Assembly: GCF_000513935.1 (NCBI RefSeq)
Contig: NZ_AZUY01000002.1
Location: forward strand, 71,204-115,515
Reading direction: 5' to 3'
Length of the DNA stretch: 44,312 nt
Origin: Mesorhizobium sp. WSM3626
Lineage (GTDB): Bacteria > Pseudomonadota > Alphaproteobacteria > Rhizobiales > Rhizobiaceae
The notes below the pieces were generated by a model. That model saw only the letters and a list, made by a program, of their open reading frames with translations. It was not told the origin of the DNA and searched no databases. Below, piece by piece: positions 6,811-15,583 of this stretch (positions are counted from its first letter, which is position 1; the number at the start of each line of letters is the position of its first letter). A program made the position numbers and the translations under genes.

Positions 6811-7844
6811 GCCTTTCCCCCCGTCTCATTGCACCGGAAAAGCGTGGCGAGGACGCCGAGCAGACGTTGCGGCCGCAGACGCTCGACGATTTCGTTGGTC
6901 AGGCGGCGGTGCGGGCAAACCTCAAAGTCTTCATCGAGGCCGCCAAGGGCCGCAAGGAGGCGCTCGACCATGTGCTGTTCGTCGGACCGCCGGGGCTGGG
7001 CAAGACGACGCTGGCGCAGATCATGGCGCGTGAGCTCGGCGTCAATTTCCGTTCGACCTCCGGGCCAGTCATCGCCAAGGCAGGCGATCTCGCGGCACTG
7101 CTGACAAATCTGGAAGAAGGCGATGTGCTGTTCATCGACGAGATCCACAGGCTCAACCCGGCGGTGGAGGAAATCCTCTATCCGGCGATGGAGGATTTCC
7201 AGCTCGACCTGATCATCGGCGAGGGACCGGCGGCGCGCTCGGTCAAGATCGACCTTGCGCGCTTCACCCTTGTGGCAGCCACCACGCGGCTCGGCCTGCT
7301 CACCAATCCGTTGCGCGACCGCTTCGGCATTCCGGTGCGGCTCAATTTCTACACCGTCGAGGAGTTGGAGCAGATCGTGCGGCGCGGCGCTCGCATCCTG
7401 CAGATGCCGCTCGGCAATGACGGTGCGCTCGAGATCGCGCGGCGCGCGCGCGGCACGCCGCGCATTGCCGGCCGGCTGTTGCGGCGGGTGCGCGATTTCG
7501 CCTCGGTTGCCGGCGACGGCCATGTCGACCGCCTGATCGCCGACGAAGCCTTGACCCGGCTCGAAGTCGACGCGCTTGGCCTCGACGCGCTCGACCGCCG
7601 CTATCTCAGCATGATCGCGCGCAATTTCGGCGGCGGGCCGGTGGGTATCGAGACGATCGCGGCGGGCCTGTCCGAGCCGCGCGACGCCATCGAGGACATC
7701 ATCGAACCCTATCTGATCCAGCAGGGCTTCATCCAGCGCACGCCGCGCGGACGCATGCTGACCGCCAATGCCTGGCGCCATCTCGGCCTCGATGCGCCGA
7801 AGGATCTGGCGCAGCAGCAGATCAATTTGTTCCAGGAAGAGTAG
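6807..7844 (+). CDS. ruvB: Holliday junction ATP-dependent helicase RuvB
   Basis: The product is 345 aa, normal length. The start at 6807 ([19 protein letters not shown]) matches the family; the longer open frame upstream is inside the PIN gene. The AAA+ core has Walker A GPPGLGKT at 60-67, Walker [11 protein letters not shown], sensor 1 ATTRLG and the arginine-finger region NPLRDRFGI, followed by the winged-helix DNA-binding domain ([20 protein letters not shown]). The hexamer pumps DNA through the RuvA-bound junction. No strong Shine-Dalgarno precedes the ATG, which fits coupling to the overlapping toxin gene. Confidence 0.97.
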   Translation: MSLSPRLIAPEKRGEDAEQTLRPQTLDDFVGQAAVRANLKVFIEAAKGRKEALDHVLFVGPPGLGKTTLAQIMARELGVNFRSTSGPVIAKAGDLAALLTNLEEGDVLFIDEIHRLNPAVEEILYPAMEDFQLDLIIGEGPAARSVKIDLARFTLVAATTRLGLLTNPLRDRFGIPVRLNFYTVEELEQIVRRGARILQMPLGNDGALEIARRARGTPRIAGRLLRRVRDFASVAGDGHVDRLIADEALTRLEVDALGLDALDRRYLSMIARNFGGGPVGIETIAAGLSEPRDAIEDIIEPYLIQQGFIQRTPRGRMLTANAWRHLGLDAPKDLAQQQINLFQEE

Positions 7845-7963
7845 CCCGCCGCGGCTTTCACGCCGATCAAGCATCAGTGAACGGACCTGCGCAAATTCTC
7901 CTCATCTTCGCCGACTTGCAGGCGTATTCTTGGATTGTATCGGGCTCGCTGCCTCTTGCACGT

Positions 7964-7991
7964 CGTCCTCCCAAATCGCTTTTGGAGGACG
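7964..7991. repeat. intergenic hairpin before metallophosphoesterase
   Basis: CGTCCTCCCAAA and TTTGGAGGACG pair around a short TCGCT loop, with one bulged C. No T-run follows, so it is not a usual terminator. It lies 40 nt upstream of the metallophosphoesterase start and would be part of its leader. Confidence 0.5.
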
Positions 7992-8031
7992 GGCATCAGC
8001 GCATGCCGAAATGAGGTGCCGGAGTTACTCA

Positions 8032-8928
8032 ATGATAACCAGACGCGGGTTCCTGCGCTTCATCGGCGGGTCATTCCTGTCGGTCGCCTCGTTCAGTGCC
8101 TACGCCGTCGGCATCGAGCCGATGCTGCTGACGCATGTGAAGCGCTATGCGCTCACGCCACCGCATTGGCCCGCCGGATTGAAGCTTCGCGTCGTCGCGC
8201 TTGCCGACATCCACGCCTGCCGGCCGTGGATGACGCCGGAGCGGATCGCTTCGCTTGCCGAAGAGGCGAATGCTCTGCAGCCGGACCTGATCGTGCTGCT
8301 CGGCGACTACATCGCCGGCATTCGCCTGTTGTCGCAAAGGGTGACGCCGCCGGAATGGGCCGGCGCCCTGTCGGGCCTCAAGGCACCGCTCGGCGTGCTG
8401 TCGATCCTCGGCAATCACGACTGGTGGGCCGATGGCTTCGCGCAGCGTGCCGGAGTTGGTCCGACGATCGCGCGCAAGGCATTGGAGAAGGTCGGCATCC
8501 CGGTTCTGGAGAACGACGTCGTGCGTCTGGAAAAGGACGGACATGGCGTATGGATCGCCGGCCTCGCCGATCAGTTGGCGCTGTTGCGGAAAAAGAAGCA
8601 CGAGCGTCCCAGGCGATTGGACGATCTCGACGGCACGCTGGCTAAAATCAGCGACCCCGCGCCTGTCATCCTGCTGGCGCACGAACCGGACATTTTTCCA
8701 AAAGTGCCGTCGCGCGTGTCGCTGACGCTAGCGGGACACACCCATGGCGGGCAGGTGCGGCTGTTCGGCTATTCGCCTATCGTGCCGTCGCAGTTCGGCA
8801 ATCGCTACGCCTATGGCCATGTCATCGAGAACGACCGCAACCTGATCGTCTCGGGCGGGCTCGGCTTCAGCAATTTGCCCATCCGTTTCGGCATGCGTCC
8901 GGAAATCCTGCAGATCGACCTCGGCTGA
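8032..8928 (+). CDS. Tat-exported metallophosphoesterase (YkuE/YaeI-like)
   Basis: The product is 298 aa from ATG 8032, with GGAG seven bases upstream. The N terminus has a twin-arginine signal, TRRGFLRF followed by a hydrophobic stretch to about residue 27, so the folded metalloenzyme is probably exported. Calcineurin-type metal ligands are all visible: ADIH (Asp59, His61), LLGDY (Asp92), LGNHDWW, LAHEPD and AGHTHGGQ. This arrangement fits the YkuE/YaeI subfamily, some members of which act on lipids such as UDP-diacylglucosamine or other phosphoesters. The substrate here is not known. It lies between ruvB and the tol operon. Confidence 0.88.
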   Translation: MITRRGFLRFIGGSFLSVASFSAYAVGIEPMLLTHVKRYALTPPHWPAGLKLRVVALADIHACRPWMTPERIASLAEEANALQPDLIVLLGDYIAGIRLLSQRVTPPEWAGALSGLKAPLGVLSILGNHDWWADGFAQRAGVGPTIARKALEKVGIPVLENDVVRLEKDGHGVWIAGLADQLALLRKKKHERPRRLDDLDGTLAKISDPAPVILLAHEPDIFPKVPSRVSLTLAGHTHGGQVRLFGYSPIVPSQFGNRYAYGHVIENDRNLIVSGGLGFSNLPIRFGMRPEILQIDLG

Positions 8929-9089
8929 CCGGCACTTCAGGGGCAAACTTCGGATTGCGTCCGGCTCGGCCTTCTCGCCATTGAACGCTTCGACGACGCC
9001 AGCACGGGTCTTGATCCGCGCCGTCAACAGTGCCATCGGGTTCATGCGCCAAAAATATCTGCCGCGTCGGCATCCAAAAGGGAGGCGCA

Positions 9090-9560
9090 ATGGGCGATCA
9101 TGGTGAATCCGCGGCATTGCTGGCTGGGCTTTCCGGCGCGCTGACCGAGTTCGGCCACCGGCTGATGGCGCGGGTCTATTATGCCGATACCGATTTCTCA
9201 GGCGTCGTCTATCACGCGCGCTATCTCGAATTCCTCGAGCGCGGCCGCTCCGATTATCTCAGGCTCACCGGCGTGCATCATACCGAACTCGCCGACGGCA
9301 AGCATGGCGAGAAGATCGTGTGGGTGGTACGCCGCATGGAGATCGACTTCCGCATCCCCGCCCGCATCGACGACATACTGACCGTCGACACCCGCACGCA
9401 GGACATCTCAGGCGCGCGCATCTTCATGGCGCAGCAGCTCAAGCGCGGCGACGAGGTGCTGGTCGAGGCCAAGGTCGAGGCGGCGATCATCGGCGAGAAC
9501 GGCCGGCCGAGGCGCTTCCCCAGGGAATGGGTCGCGGCCTTCATGCCTCGGGTACGCTGA
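9090..9560 (+). CDS. ybgC: tol-pal system acyl-CoA thioesterase YbgC
   Basis: The product is 156 aa from ATG 9090, preceded by GGGAGGCGCA; an in-frame GTG at 9030 lacks such a site. It has a hot-dog fold with the 4-hydroxybenzoyl-CoA thioesterase motif YYADTDFSGVVYHARYL, in which Asp and His-Tyr positions are conserved, then LEFLERGRSDYLR. YbgC heads tol operons in most proteobacteria and hydrolyses short acyl-CoA or acyl-ACP at the inner membrane; its link to Tol-Pal function is unclear. tolQ follows after a 259-nt gap. Confidence 0.94.
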   Translation: MGDHGESAALLAGLSGALTEFGHRLMARVYYADTDFSGVVYHARYLEFLERGRSDYLRLTGVHHTELADGKHGEKIVWVVRRMEIDFRIPARIDDILTVDTRTQDISGARIFMAQQLKRGDEVLVEAKVEAAIIGENGRPRRFPREWVAAFMPRVR

Positions 9561-9819
9561 TATTCAGGTGACGCCGGCCTGCGATGCCCGGGCGCGGCAA
9601 TGCGCCGCGCCTGATAGACTAACCCATCCTTAACCATAACGGTTCATGAAGAGATTGGCGAAGATTGGCGTTATCCAGCGCCTTCCTTTCACCAATATTT
9701 GCCCCGAAAAGGCCGCTAACGGCACGGTTTGGGGTGTCCGGTAGCTTCGTGCGAACCGACCACAAGGGATGCCATGGGCCAGCCGCCAGCTTCGCCCGGA
9801 AAATCTTAAGGACGTAACG

Positions 9820-10530
9820 ATGGAAAATATCGCACTCGCCGAACCGGGCGCGCAATTGTCGATTTGGGCCTTGTTCATGCAGGCCAGCTGGGTGGTCAAG
9901 CTGGTCATGATCGGGCTGCTTTGTGCCTCGGTATGGACCTGGGCGATCATCGTCGACAAGCTGGTCGCCTATGGCCGCATGCGGCTGGCGCTGAACCGCT
10001 TCGAGCAGGTTTTCTGGTCCGGGCAGTCGCTGGAGGAACTCTACCGCACGCTCGCCGACCGCAAGACGACAGGCATGGGCGCCATTTTCGTCGCCGCCAT
10101 GCGTGAATGGAAGAAGAGTTTCGAGAAAGGCGCCAAGTCGCCGCTCGGCCTGCAGACCCGCATCGACAAGGCCATGGACCTGGCGCTGACTCGCGAGATG
10201 GAGAAGCTGGAGGGACGCCTCGGCTTCCTTGCCACGACCGGATCGGCAGCACCTTTCATCGGCCTGTTCGGCACCGTCATCGGCATCATGACGTCGTTCC
10301 AGGCCATCGCGGGCTCCAAGAACACCAGCCTCGCGGTGGTCGCGCCCGGTATCGCCGAAGCGCTGCTGGCGACGGCCATCGGCCTGCTCGCCGCTATTCC
10401 GGCGGTCATCGCCTATAACAAGCTGTCATCGGATGCGAGCAAGATCGCTGTGCGCATGGAGGGGTTCTCCGACGAGTTCTCCGCCATACTCTCGCGCCAA
10501 ATCGATGAAAAAGTCGCGCCTAAGGCCTGA
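9820..10530 (+). CDS. tolQ: Tol-Pal proton-channel subunit TolQ
   Basis: The product is 236 aa from ATG 9820 (MENIALAEPG). Three membrane helices are evident: about 22-45 (VVKLVMIGLLCASVWTWAII), about 140-165 (LGFLATTGSAAPFIGLFGTV) and about 180-205 (ALLATAIGLLAAIPAVIAYN). These match the MotA/TolQ/ExbB fold, with the conserved Thr and Pro of the second and third helices that line the proton path. With TolR it forms the motor that energises TolA during outer-membrane constriction at division. It precedes tolR with an 11-nt gap. Confidence 0.96.
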   Translation: MENIALAEPGAQLSIWALFMQASWVVKLVMIGLLCASVWTWAIIVDKLVAYGRMRLALNRFEQVFWSGQSLEELYRTLADRKTTGMGAIFVAAMREWKKSFEKGAKSPLGLQTRIDKAMDLALTREMEKLEGRLGFLATTGSAAPFIGLFGTVIGIMTSFQAIAGSKNTSLAVVAPGIAEALLATAIGLLAAIPAVIAYNKLSSDASKIAVRMEGFSDEFSAILSRQIDEKVAPKA

Positions 10531-10541
10531 GGAGTAACGAG

Positions 10542-10994
10542 ATGGGTATGTCCGTAGGCATGGGAGGGCGCGGCGGGCGCGGCCACCGGCGGCGCGGCCG
10601 CCACCATGCGCTGATGTCGGAGATCAACGTCACGCCGATGGTCGACGTCATGCTCGTGCTTTTGATCATCTTCATGGTCGCCGCGCCGATGCTGACGGTC
10701 GGGGTGCCGATCGACCTGCCGGACACGCAGGCCAAGGCGATGAATGCCGACACCCAGCCGATCACCGTCTCGATCGATGCGACCGGCAAGATCTTCCTGC
10801 AGGAAACCGAGATTCCGATCGAGGAACTGGTGGCCAAGCTGCAGGCGATCTCGAAGACCGGTTATGAAGAGCGTATCTTCATCCGTGGCGACAAATCGAC
10901 CGACTATGGCACGGCCATGAAGGTCATGGCTCGCATCTCGGCCGCTGGTTACAAGAACATCGGCCTGGTTTCACTGCAGGAACAGGATCAATAG
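10542..10994 (+). CDS. tolR: Tol-Pal motor subunit TolR
   Basis: The product is 150 aa. A Gly/Arg/His-rich cytoplasmic start (GMGGRGGRGHRRRGRHH) leads into the family segment EINVTPMVDVMLVLLIIFMV, whose Asp is the proton-binding residue. A periplasmic domain follows (about 55-150), ending YKNIGLVSLQEQDQ. GGAG lies just upstream of the start. It is an ExbD/TolR-family partner of TolQ, with the tolA start 7 nt beyond its stop, so it is within one operon. Confidence 0.96.
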   Translation: MGMSVGMGGRGGRGHRRRGRHHALMSEINVTPMVDVMLVLLIIFMVAAPMLTVGVPIDLPDTQAKAMNADTQPITVSIDATGKIFLQETEIPIEELVAKLQAISKTGYEERIFIRGDKSTDYGTAMKVMARISAAGYKNIGLVSLQEQDQ

Positions 10995-11001
10995 ACGCAC
11001 G

Positions 11002-12159
11002 ATGAGGACCGGCCTCACCACATCGGTGATCCTGCACACGGCGGTGCTGGCCTTCGGCTTGTTCACCCTGTCGGCGCCCGCCGCGCTTCCGTCGGCCGAC
11101 GTGGAGTCGGTTGCGGTCGATATCGTGCCGATGGAAGCCATTGCGCAGACGCTACAGGGCGACAAGAAGGCCGTGATGCATGAAAAGCCGGCGCCGTTGC
11201 CGACGCAGCGTCCGGACGTCGTGCCGGATGCGCAGAAGGTGGGCGAAAACAGCGTCGACACCGACAAGCCGATAACGCCGGAAGCCAAGCCGAAACCAGT
11301 CGACACGACGTCGGCCCCGGCGCCAGCGCCGACCCCGAAGGAAATCCCGAAGACCGAGGACGTGCCGAAGCCGCAGGAAAAGCCCAAGCCCATTCCGGCG
11401 ACGGAAGTGGCGCCAGCGCCGACGCCCAAGGAAGAGGTCAAGCCCGAGCCGGTCAAGAAGACGGAGCCCAAGCCGACGCCGGCTAAGCCGGCGCCGACAC
11501 CGCCGCCGCAGGACAAGACCGCTGCTATCGATCCGACCCCTGAGGTCAAACCGGATGCCGTCGCCGAGGCCATAGCCAAGGACCCGCCCACAGAAGAGAC
11601 CCAATTGCCGAATTCGGCGCCCGCGCCGGAAGCGCGGCCAAAGCCGCAGCCGGCACAGGCCGAAAGCGCCAAGGCGCCTGACCGCAAGGATGCCGACAAG
11701 CCGGTCAAGGAAGCCTCGTCGAAGCCGAAGTCCGACGACAAGCAGTTCAACGCCAATGAGATTTCGGCCCTGCTCGACAAGCAGAAGCCGTCCGGCGGCG
11801 GCGCCAAGCGCTCGACCCAGCAGGCGTCGCTCGGTGGCGACAAGGATCAAGGCCAGAAGCTGTCGAAGTCGGAGCAGGGCGCCCTGGAAAGCCAGTTGGG
11901 CGGTTGCTGGACCTTGCCGGCCGGGCTTGAAGGTTCGGAGAATTTCGTCGTCGTCGTCCGTTTCAATCTGAACAACTCAGGCAAGCTCGACGGCCGTCCC
12001 TCCGTTGAAACATCGAGCGGCAACAGGCAGTTCGATGAGAGTGCGGTGCGCGCGGTTCAGAAATGCGACATGGCCGGCCTGCAGGTTCCCTCCGGCAAGC
12101 AAGATATCTGGAACGACATCCGGGTCACCTTCGATCCAAGGGAGATGCTCGGCCTGTAG
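11002..12159 (+). CDS. tolA: Tol-Pal trans-periplasmic protein TolA
   Basis: The product is 385 aa. One N-terminal membrane anchor (residues 1-27) is followed by a long low-complexity domain II (about 60-280) made of Pro, Ala, Lys and Glu (PKPQEKPKPIPATE, PAKPAPTPPPQDK) instead of the helical Ala/Lys rod of E. coli. A C-terminal domain III (about 290-385) holds two cysteines, GGCWTLPAG and VQKCDM, and the segment VVVVRFNLNNSGKL. Proline-rich domain II is common in alphaproteobacteria. TolA reaches through the periplasm to touch Pal, TolB and CpoB. Confidence 0.92.
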   Translation: MRTGLTTSVILHTAVLAFGLFTLSAPAALPSADVESVAVDIVPMEAIAQTLQGDKKAVMHEKPAPLPTQRPDVVPDAQKVGENSVDTDKPITPEAKPKPVDTTSAPAPAPTPKEIPKTEDVPKPQEKPKPIPATEVAPAPTPKEEVKPEPVKKTEPKPTPAKPAPTPPPQDKTAAIDPTPEVKPDAVAEAIAKDPPTEETQLPNSAPAPEARPKPQPAQAESAKAPDRKDADKPVKEASSKPKSDDKQFNANEISALLDKQKPSGGGAKRSTQQASLGGDKDQGQKLSKSEQGALESQLGGCWTLPAGLEGSENFVVVVRFNLNNSGKLDGRPSVETSSGNRQFDESAVRAVQKCDMAGLQVPSGKQDIWNDIRVTFDPREMLGL

Positions 12160-12198
12160 GCCCTGACATCCGAAAATCAGTATGAGAAGCGAGAAGAC

Positions 12199-13509
12199 AT
12201 GAAATCAATCCTCAAGCCGCTCCTGATGATTGCCGCGATGGCGATGGGCATGACCGCTGCCGGCACGCTGCCGGCGCTGGCGCTCGTCGAACTCAACGTC
12301 AACAAGGGCAATGTCGAGCCGCTGCCAATCGCCATCACGGATTTCCAGGGGGGTGATGCGCTTGGCGCTCAGATTTCCCAGATTGTCACCGCCGATCTGA
12401 AGCGCTCCGGCCTGTTCGCGCCGATCGACAAGAGCGCCTTCATCGAGAAGATCGCCAATCCGGACGCAACCCCCCGCTTCGACGACTGGAAGGTAATCAA
12501 CGCGCAAGCGCTGGTCACCGGCAGCGTCAGCAAGGAGGCCGACGGCCGTATCCGCGCCCAGTACCGGCTGTGGGACACCTTTGCCGGACAGCAGATGGCC
12601 GGCGAGCAGTTCTTTGCCAACGATGCCAATCAGCGCCGCGTTGCCCACATCATCGCCGATGCCATCTATGAGCGGCTGACCGGGGAGAAGGGCTATTTCG
12701 ACACGCGCGTCGTCTTCATCGACGAGTCCGGCGCCAAGAACGCGCGCAAGAAGCGCCTCGCCATCATGGACCAGGACGGTGCGAACGTCCGCTATCTCTC
12801 TGACGGGCGGTCGATCGTGCTGACGCCGCGCTTCTCGCCGAACCGGCAGGAAATCACCTATATGTCCTATGAAAGCGGCCAGCCGCGGGTCTATCTCCTG
12901 CAGATCGAGACCGGGCAGCGCGAACTGGTCGGCAATTTTCCCGGCATGACGTTTGCGCCGCGCTTCTCGCCCGACGGCCAGAAGGTGATTATGAGCCTGC
13001 TGCGCGACGACGGCAATTCCAACATCTTCGCCATGGACCTGCGCAGCCGTTCGACGACGCGGCTGACCAATTCGACCGCCATCGACACCTCGCCCTCCTA
13101 TTCGCCCGACGGCAGCAAGGTGGTGTTCACCTCCGACCGTGGCGGCCGCGCGCAGATCTACGTCATGGGCGCCGACGGCTCGGGCCAGACCCGCATCTCC
13201 TTCGGCGACGGCGTCTATTCGACGCCGGTGTGGTCGCCGCGCGGCGACCTCATCGCCTTCACCAAGCAGAGCGGCGGCGAATTCCAGATCGGCGTCATGA
13301 AGACCGACGGCTCTGGCGAGCGCATCCTGTCGTCCGGCTTCCAGCAGGAAGGCCCGACCTGGGCCCCGAACGGCCGCGTGCTGATGTTCTTCCGTGACTC
13401 CAATGGCGGCCCGAAACTGGTTTCCGTCGATCTCACCGGCCGCAACGAACAGCCGATCCCGACATCGAATTTTGCTTCGGATCCGGCCTGGTCGCCGTTG
13501 CTGGAATAG
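12199..13509 (+). CDS. tolB: Tol-Pal periplasmic beta-propeller protein TolB
   Basis: The product is 436 aa. A signal peptide ([20 protein letters not shown] to about residue 28) is followed by the N-terminal TolB domain (30-165), then a six-bladed propeller with repeated [16 protein letters not shown] and WSPRGDLI motifs. TolB cycles between TolA and Pal at the division site. It lies 39 nt after tolA and is followed by a clear terminator, so pal may rely partly on its own promoter. Confidence 0.96.
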   Translation: MKSILKPLLMIAAMAMGMTAAGTLPALALVELNVNKGNVEPLPIAITDFQGGDALGAQISQIVTADLKRSGLFAPIDKSAFIEKIANPDATPRFDDWKVINAQALVTGSVSKEADGRIRAQYRLWDTFAGQQMAGEQFFANDANQRRVAHIIADAIYERLTGEKGYFDTRVVFIDESGAKNARKKRLAIMDQDGANVRYLSDGRSIVLTPRFSPNRQEITYMSYESGQPRVYLLQIETGQRELVGNFPGMTFAPRFSPDGQKVIMSLLRDDGNSNIFAMDLRSRSTTRLTNSTAIDTSPSYSPDGSKVVFTSDRGGRAQIYVMGADGSGQTRISFGDGVYSTPVWSPRGDLIAFTKQSGGEFQIGVMKTDGSGERILSSGFQQEGPTWAPNGRVLMFFRDSNGGPKLVSVDLTGRNEQPIPTSNFASDPAWSPLLE

Positions 13510-13535
13510 GTTCGACTGAATTGCCACACAAGCTG

Positions 13536-13561
13536 AAAAGGGGCCGTTTTCGGCCCTTTTT
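13536..13561 (+). terminator. intrinsic terminator after tolB
   Basis: AAAAGGGGCCG and CGGCCCTTTTT pair with one G-T wobble around a TTTT loop, and the 3' arm ends in a T-run. Confidence 0.8.
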
Positions 13562-13744
13562 CCATGCCTTGGTCGCGTTTTGGCCGCATTTCCGCCTAGG
13601 GTCCGCGCCAACTGTGGCTCATGACAACACGGCTGCGGACGGGCAGTTTAAACCAAATTTTAACCGTGTTTCTTGAATGCCGGTTAACCCAAACGTGGTT
13701 ACTGGGTGATCAACGAAATCACTCGAATACGAAGGAGAGGCGGC

Positions 13745-14251
13745 ATGGGCCGTATCGCAGCACTTACCAGAAACCCGGTCATGATCGCGCTGGTGGCGAT
13801 GCTCGCCGTCGCCGGTTGCGCCTCGAAGAAGACGCCGAACAGCGCCGCTGACCTTGGCCTCAATGGCGCGGGTGCTGCAACACCCGGCTCGGCGCAGGAC
13901 TTCACCGTCAACATCGGTGACCGCATCTTCTTCGATACGGACTCGACCTCGATCCGGGCCGACGCGCAGACGACGCTTTCGCGTCAGGCGCAGTGGCTAA
14001 ACCAGTACAAGCAGTATGCCATCGTCGTCGAAGGCCATGCCGACGAACGCGGCACGCGCGAATACAATCTGGCGCTCGGTGCCCGCCGTGCCGCCGCTAC
14101 TCGCGACTTCCTGGTTTCCAAGGGCGTTTCGGCCAGCCGCCTCAAGACGATTTCCTACGGCAAGGAACGTCCGGTAGCGGTATGCGATGACATCTCCTGC
14201 TGGTCGCAGAACCGCCGCGCCGTCACCACGCTCAGCGGCGCTGGTTCCTGA
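13745..14251 (+). CDS. pal: peptidoglycan-associated lipoprotein Pal
   Basis: The product is 168 aa from ATG 13745, with GAAGGAGAGG upstream. The signal ends in a lipobox (LAVAGC, Cys25) without Asp at +2 (Ala-Ser follow), consistent with outer-membrane sorting. An OmpA-like peptidoglycan-binding domain covers about 58-165, with VEGHADERGTREYNLALG carrying the Asp and Arg that hold diaminopimelate. A cysteine pair near the end (VAVCDDISCWSQNRR) is typical of alphaproteobacterial Pal. It anchors the outer membrane to the wall as the target of the Tol motor. Confidence 0.96.
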   Translation: MGRIAALTRNPVMIALVAMLAVAGCASKKTPNSAADLGLNGAGAATPGSAQDFTVNIGDRIFFDTDSTSIRADAQTTLSRQAQWLNQYKQYAIVVEGHADERGTREYNLALGARRAAATRDFLVSKGVSASRLKTISYGKERPVAVCDDISCWSQNRRAVTTLSGAGS

Positions 14252-14278
14252 TCGGCAAAAATACAACACACTTCTGCG

Positions 14279-14304
14279 AAAGGCGGCCTCCGGGCCGCCT
14301 TTTT
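14279..14304 (+). terminator. intrinsic terminator after pal
   Basis: A perfect 10-bp stem AAAGGCGGCC/GGCCGCCTTT with a TCCG loop and trailing T residues, 27 nt after the pal stop. Confidence 0.88.
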
Positions 14305-14382
14305 CATATCCGGAGGCCCGAAACAAAATTTGGCCGAAGTCTCGCGCCCTGCTATGAGCCGAGGGCGCTTGGCTGGTCTCAT

Positions 14383-14422
14383 AACGATTGGAAGGCGCGA
14401 ACAAGCTAACGATTGGACGGCG
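14383..14422 (+). repeat. two 15-bp direct repeats before cpoB
   Basis: AACGATTGGAAGGCG (14383-14397) and AACGATTGGACGGCG (14408-14422) differ at one base and are offset by 25 nt, immediately upstream of the cpoB ribosome binding site. They may be binding sites or a small duplication. Confidence 0.5.
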
Positions 14423-14430
14423 AGAGGCAC

Positions 14431-15525
14431 ATGCATTTGAGATCGGTTCTGAGCGGCACGCTTGCGCTGCTGCTCCTATCAGGCGTAACCGCTTTGGCGA
14501 GCGGTTCGGGGCAATCAACCGAGAGCGGTTTTTCCTTCCATCTGCCGACACTTGAGTTGTCCAGCCTTTTCGGTGAGAAGAAAAAGCAGGATCAGGTCCA
14601 GCTCGCGCAGTCGAGCGGCGCCGGCGTGACAGGGCTCGAGGACCAGCTGCGGCAGCTGACCGGCAAGGTCGAGGAACTCAATTTCCAGATCCTGCAGATG
14701 CAGGAGCAGATCCGCAAACAGCAGGAAGACAACGAGTTCCGCTTCCAGCAGCTCGAAGGCGGCTCGCAAGGTGGACAACCGCCGGCGCAGAAGAAATCAG
14801 ACGCCACCACCGGAACCAACACCGACGTGGCCTCGGCTCCGGCAACCCAGGCGCCGGCTGATGCCGGCGCCGCGCCCGGCGGCGATCAATCCGCAAGCGG
14901 CAAGACGGTCGAGGACGTCATTGTCGAATCACCCGATGGCGACCCCGGCAAGGTGATCCCCGGCAAGGGAGCGCCCGAAAAGACCTTTGGGTCCATCACC
15001 GTCGACAAGAATGGCAATGTGATCGATGCCGGCGGCAACACGCAGGCAACCGCGCCGGCACAGGACACGGCACCAGCCAACGGCGCATCCTCAAAGGCCG
15101 GCAAGTCCGGCGGCACGGTGGTCGCGGCGCTGCCCGCCACCAACAATCCCGAAGAGCTCTACCGCAACTCCTACCAGTTCATCCTGTCGGGCGACTACGG
15201 CACCGCCGAACAGGGTTTCCGCGACCACATCTCCCGCTTCCCCAAGGACGCCAAGACGGCGGACGCACATTACTGGCTGGGGGAATCGCTGCTTGGCCAG
15301 CAGAAATACCGCGATGCGGCGGAAGTCTTCCTCGCCGCCAGCAAGGACTATCCCAAGGCCAAGAAAGCGCCCGACATGCTGTTGAAGCTCGGCGTCTCGC
15401 TGGTCGGCCTCAAGCAGCATGACGTCGCCTGCGCCACCTTCAGCGAGGTCGGCAAGCGCTATCCTGATATTTCCAGCACACTCAAGGAACGCGTCAAGCA
15501 GGAGAAGGCACTGGCTGCGTGCTGA
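14431..15525 (+). CDS. cpoB: Tol-Pal division coordinator CpoB (YbgF)
   Basis: The product is 364 aa from ATG 14431 (MHLRSVLSGTLALLLLSG), with GAGAGG four bases upstream; a TTG 18 nt earlier is possible. A signal peptide runs to about residue 25. Residues about 65-110 form a coiled coil (LEDQLRQLTGKVEELNFQIL), followed by a long disordered Pro/Ala/Gly region (about 110-235) and C-terminal tetratricopeptide-like repeats (LYRNSYQFILSGDYGTAEQG, then HYWLGESLLGQQKYRDAAEV). In E. coli CpoB couples Tol to peptidoglycan synthesis at the septum. The disordered middle is longer than in E. coli. Confidence 0.92.
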   Translation: MHLRSVLSGTLALLLLSGVTALASGSGQSTESGFSFHLPTLELSSLFGEKKKQDQVQLAQSSGAGVTGLEDQLRQLTGKVEELNFQILQMQEQIRKQQEDNEFRFQQLEGGSQGGQPPAQKKSDATTGTNTDVASAPATQAPADAGAAPGGDQSASGKTVEDVIVESPDGDPGKVIPGKGAPEKTFGSITVDKNGNVIDAGGNTQATAPAQDTAPANGASSKAGKSGGTVVAALPATNNPEELYRNSYQFILSGDYGTAEQGFRDHISRFPKDAKTADAHYWLGESLLGQQKYRDAAEVFLAASKDYPKAKKAPDMLLKLGVSLVGLKQHDVACATFSEVGKRYPDISSTLKERVKQEKALAAC

Positions 15526-15536
15526 TCTTTCCCTGG

Positions 15537-15579
15537 GATGTCGCAGTCCCAAACCCGGGACCGCTTTTTGGCGACATGC
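15537..15579. repeat. rhizobial palindromic element, copy A (tilS leader)
   Basis: Arms ATGTCGC (15538-15544) and GCGACAT (15571-15577), with inner CCCAAA and TTTTTGG, match copies B (25157-25199) and C (26280-26319) in layout. It fills nearly the whole gap between cpoB and tilS and ends 4 nt before the tilS start. The family, with tail GGGCGACATGC, is frequent between genes in rhizobia; that frequency is from memory. Confidence 0.7.
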
Positions 15580-15583
15580 ATTG

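Noticed and set aside
8728..9117. 129-residue minus-strand frame spanning the gap between the metallophosphoesterase and ybgC
   Set aside because: The start of the peptide looks somewhat protein-like, but it runs antisense through the metallophosphoesterase and has no ribosome binding site or known domain.
9630..9646. TTAACCATAACGGTTCA before tolQ as a CtrA site
   Set aside because: Only one TTAA half site is present.
12205..13611. 468-residue minus-strand open frame opposite tolB
   Set aside because: Shadow of tolB, with the same biased composition and no family match.
13648..13663. TTAA-N8-TTAA before pal as a possible CtrA site
   Set aside because: The spacer is 8 nt instead of 7, so half sites are out of phase for CtrA binding.
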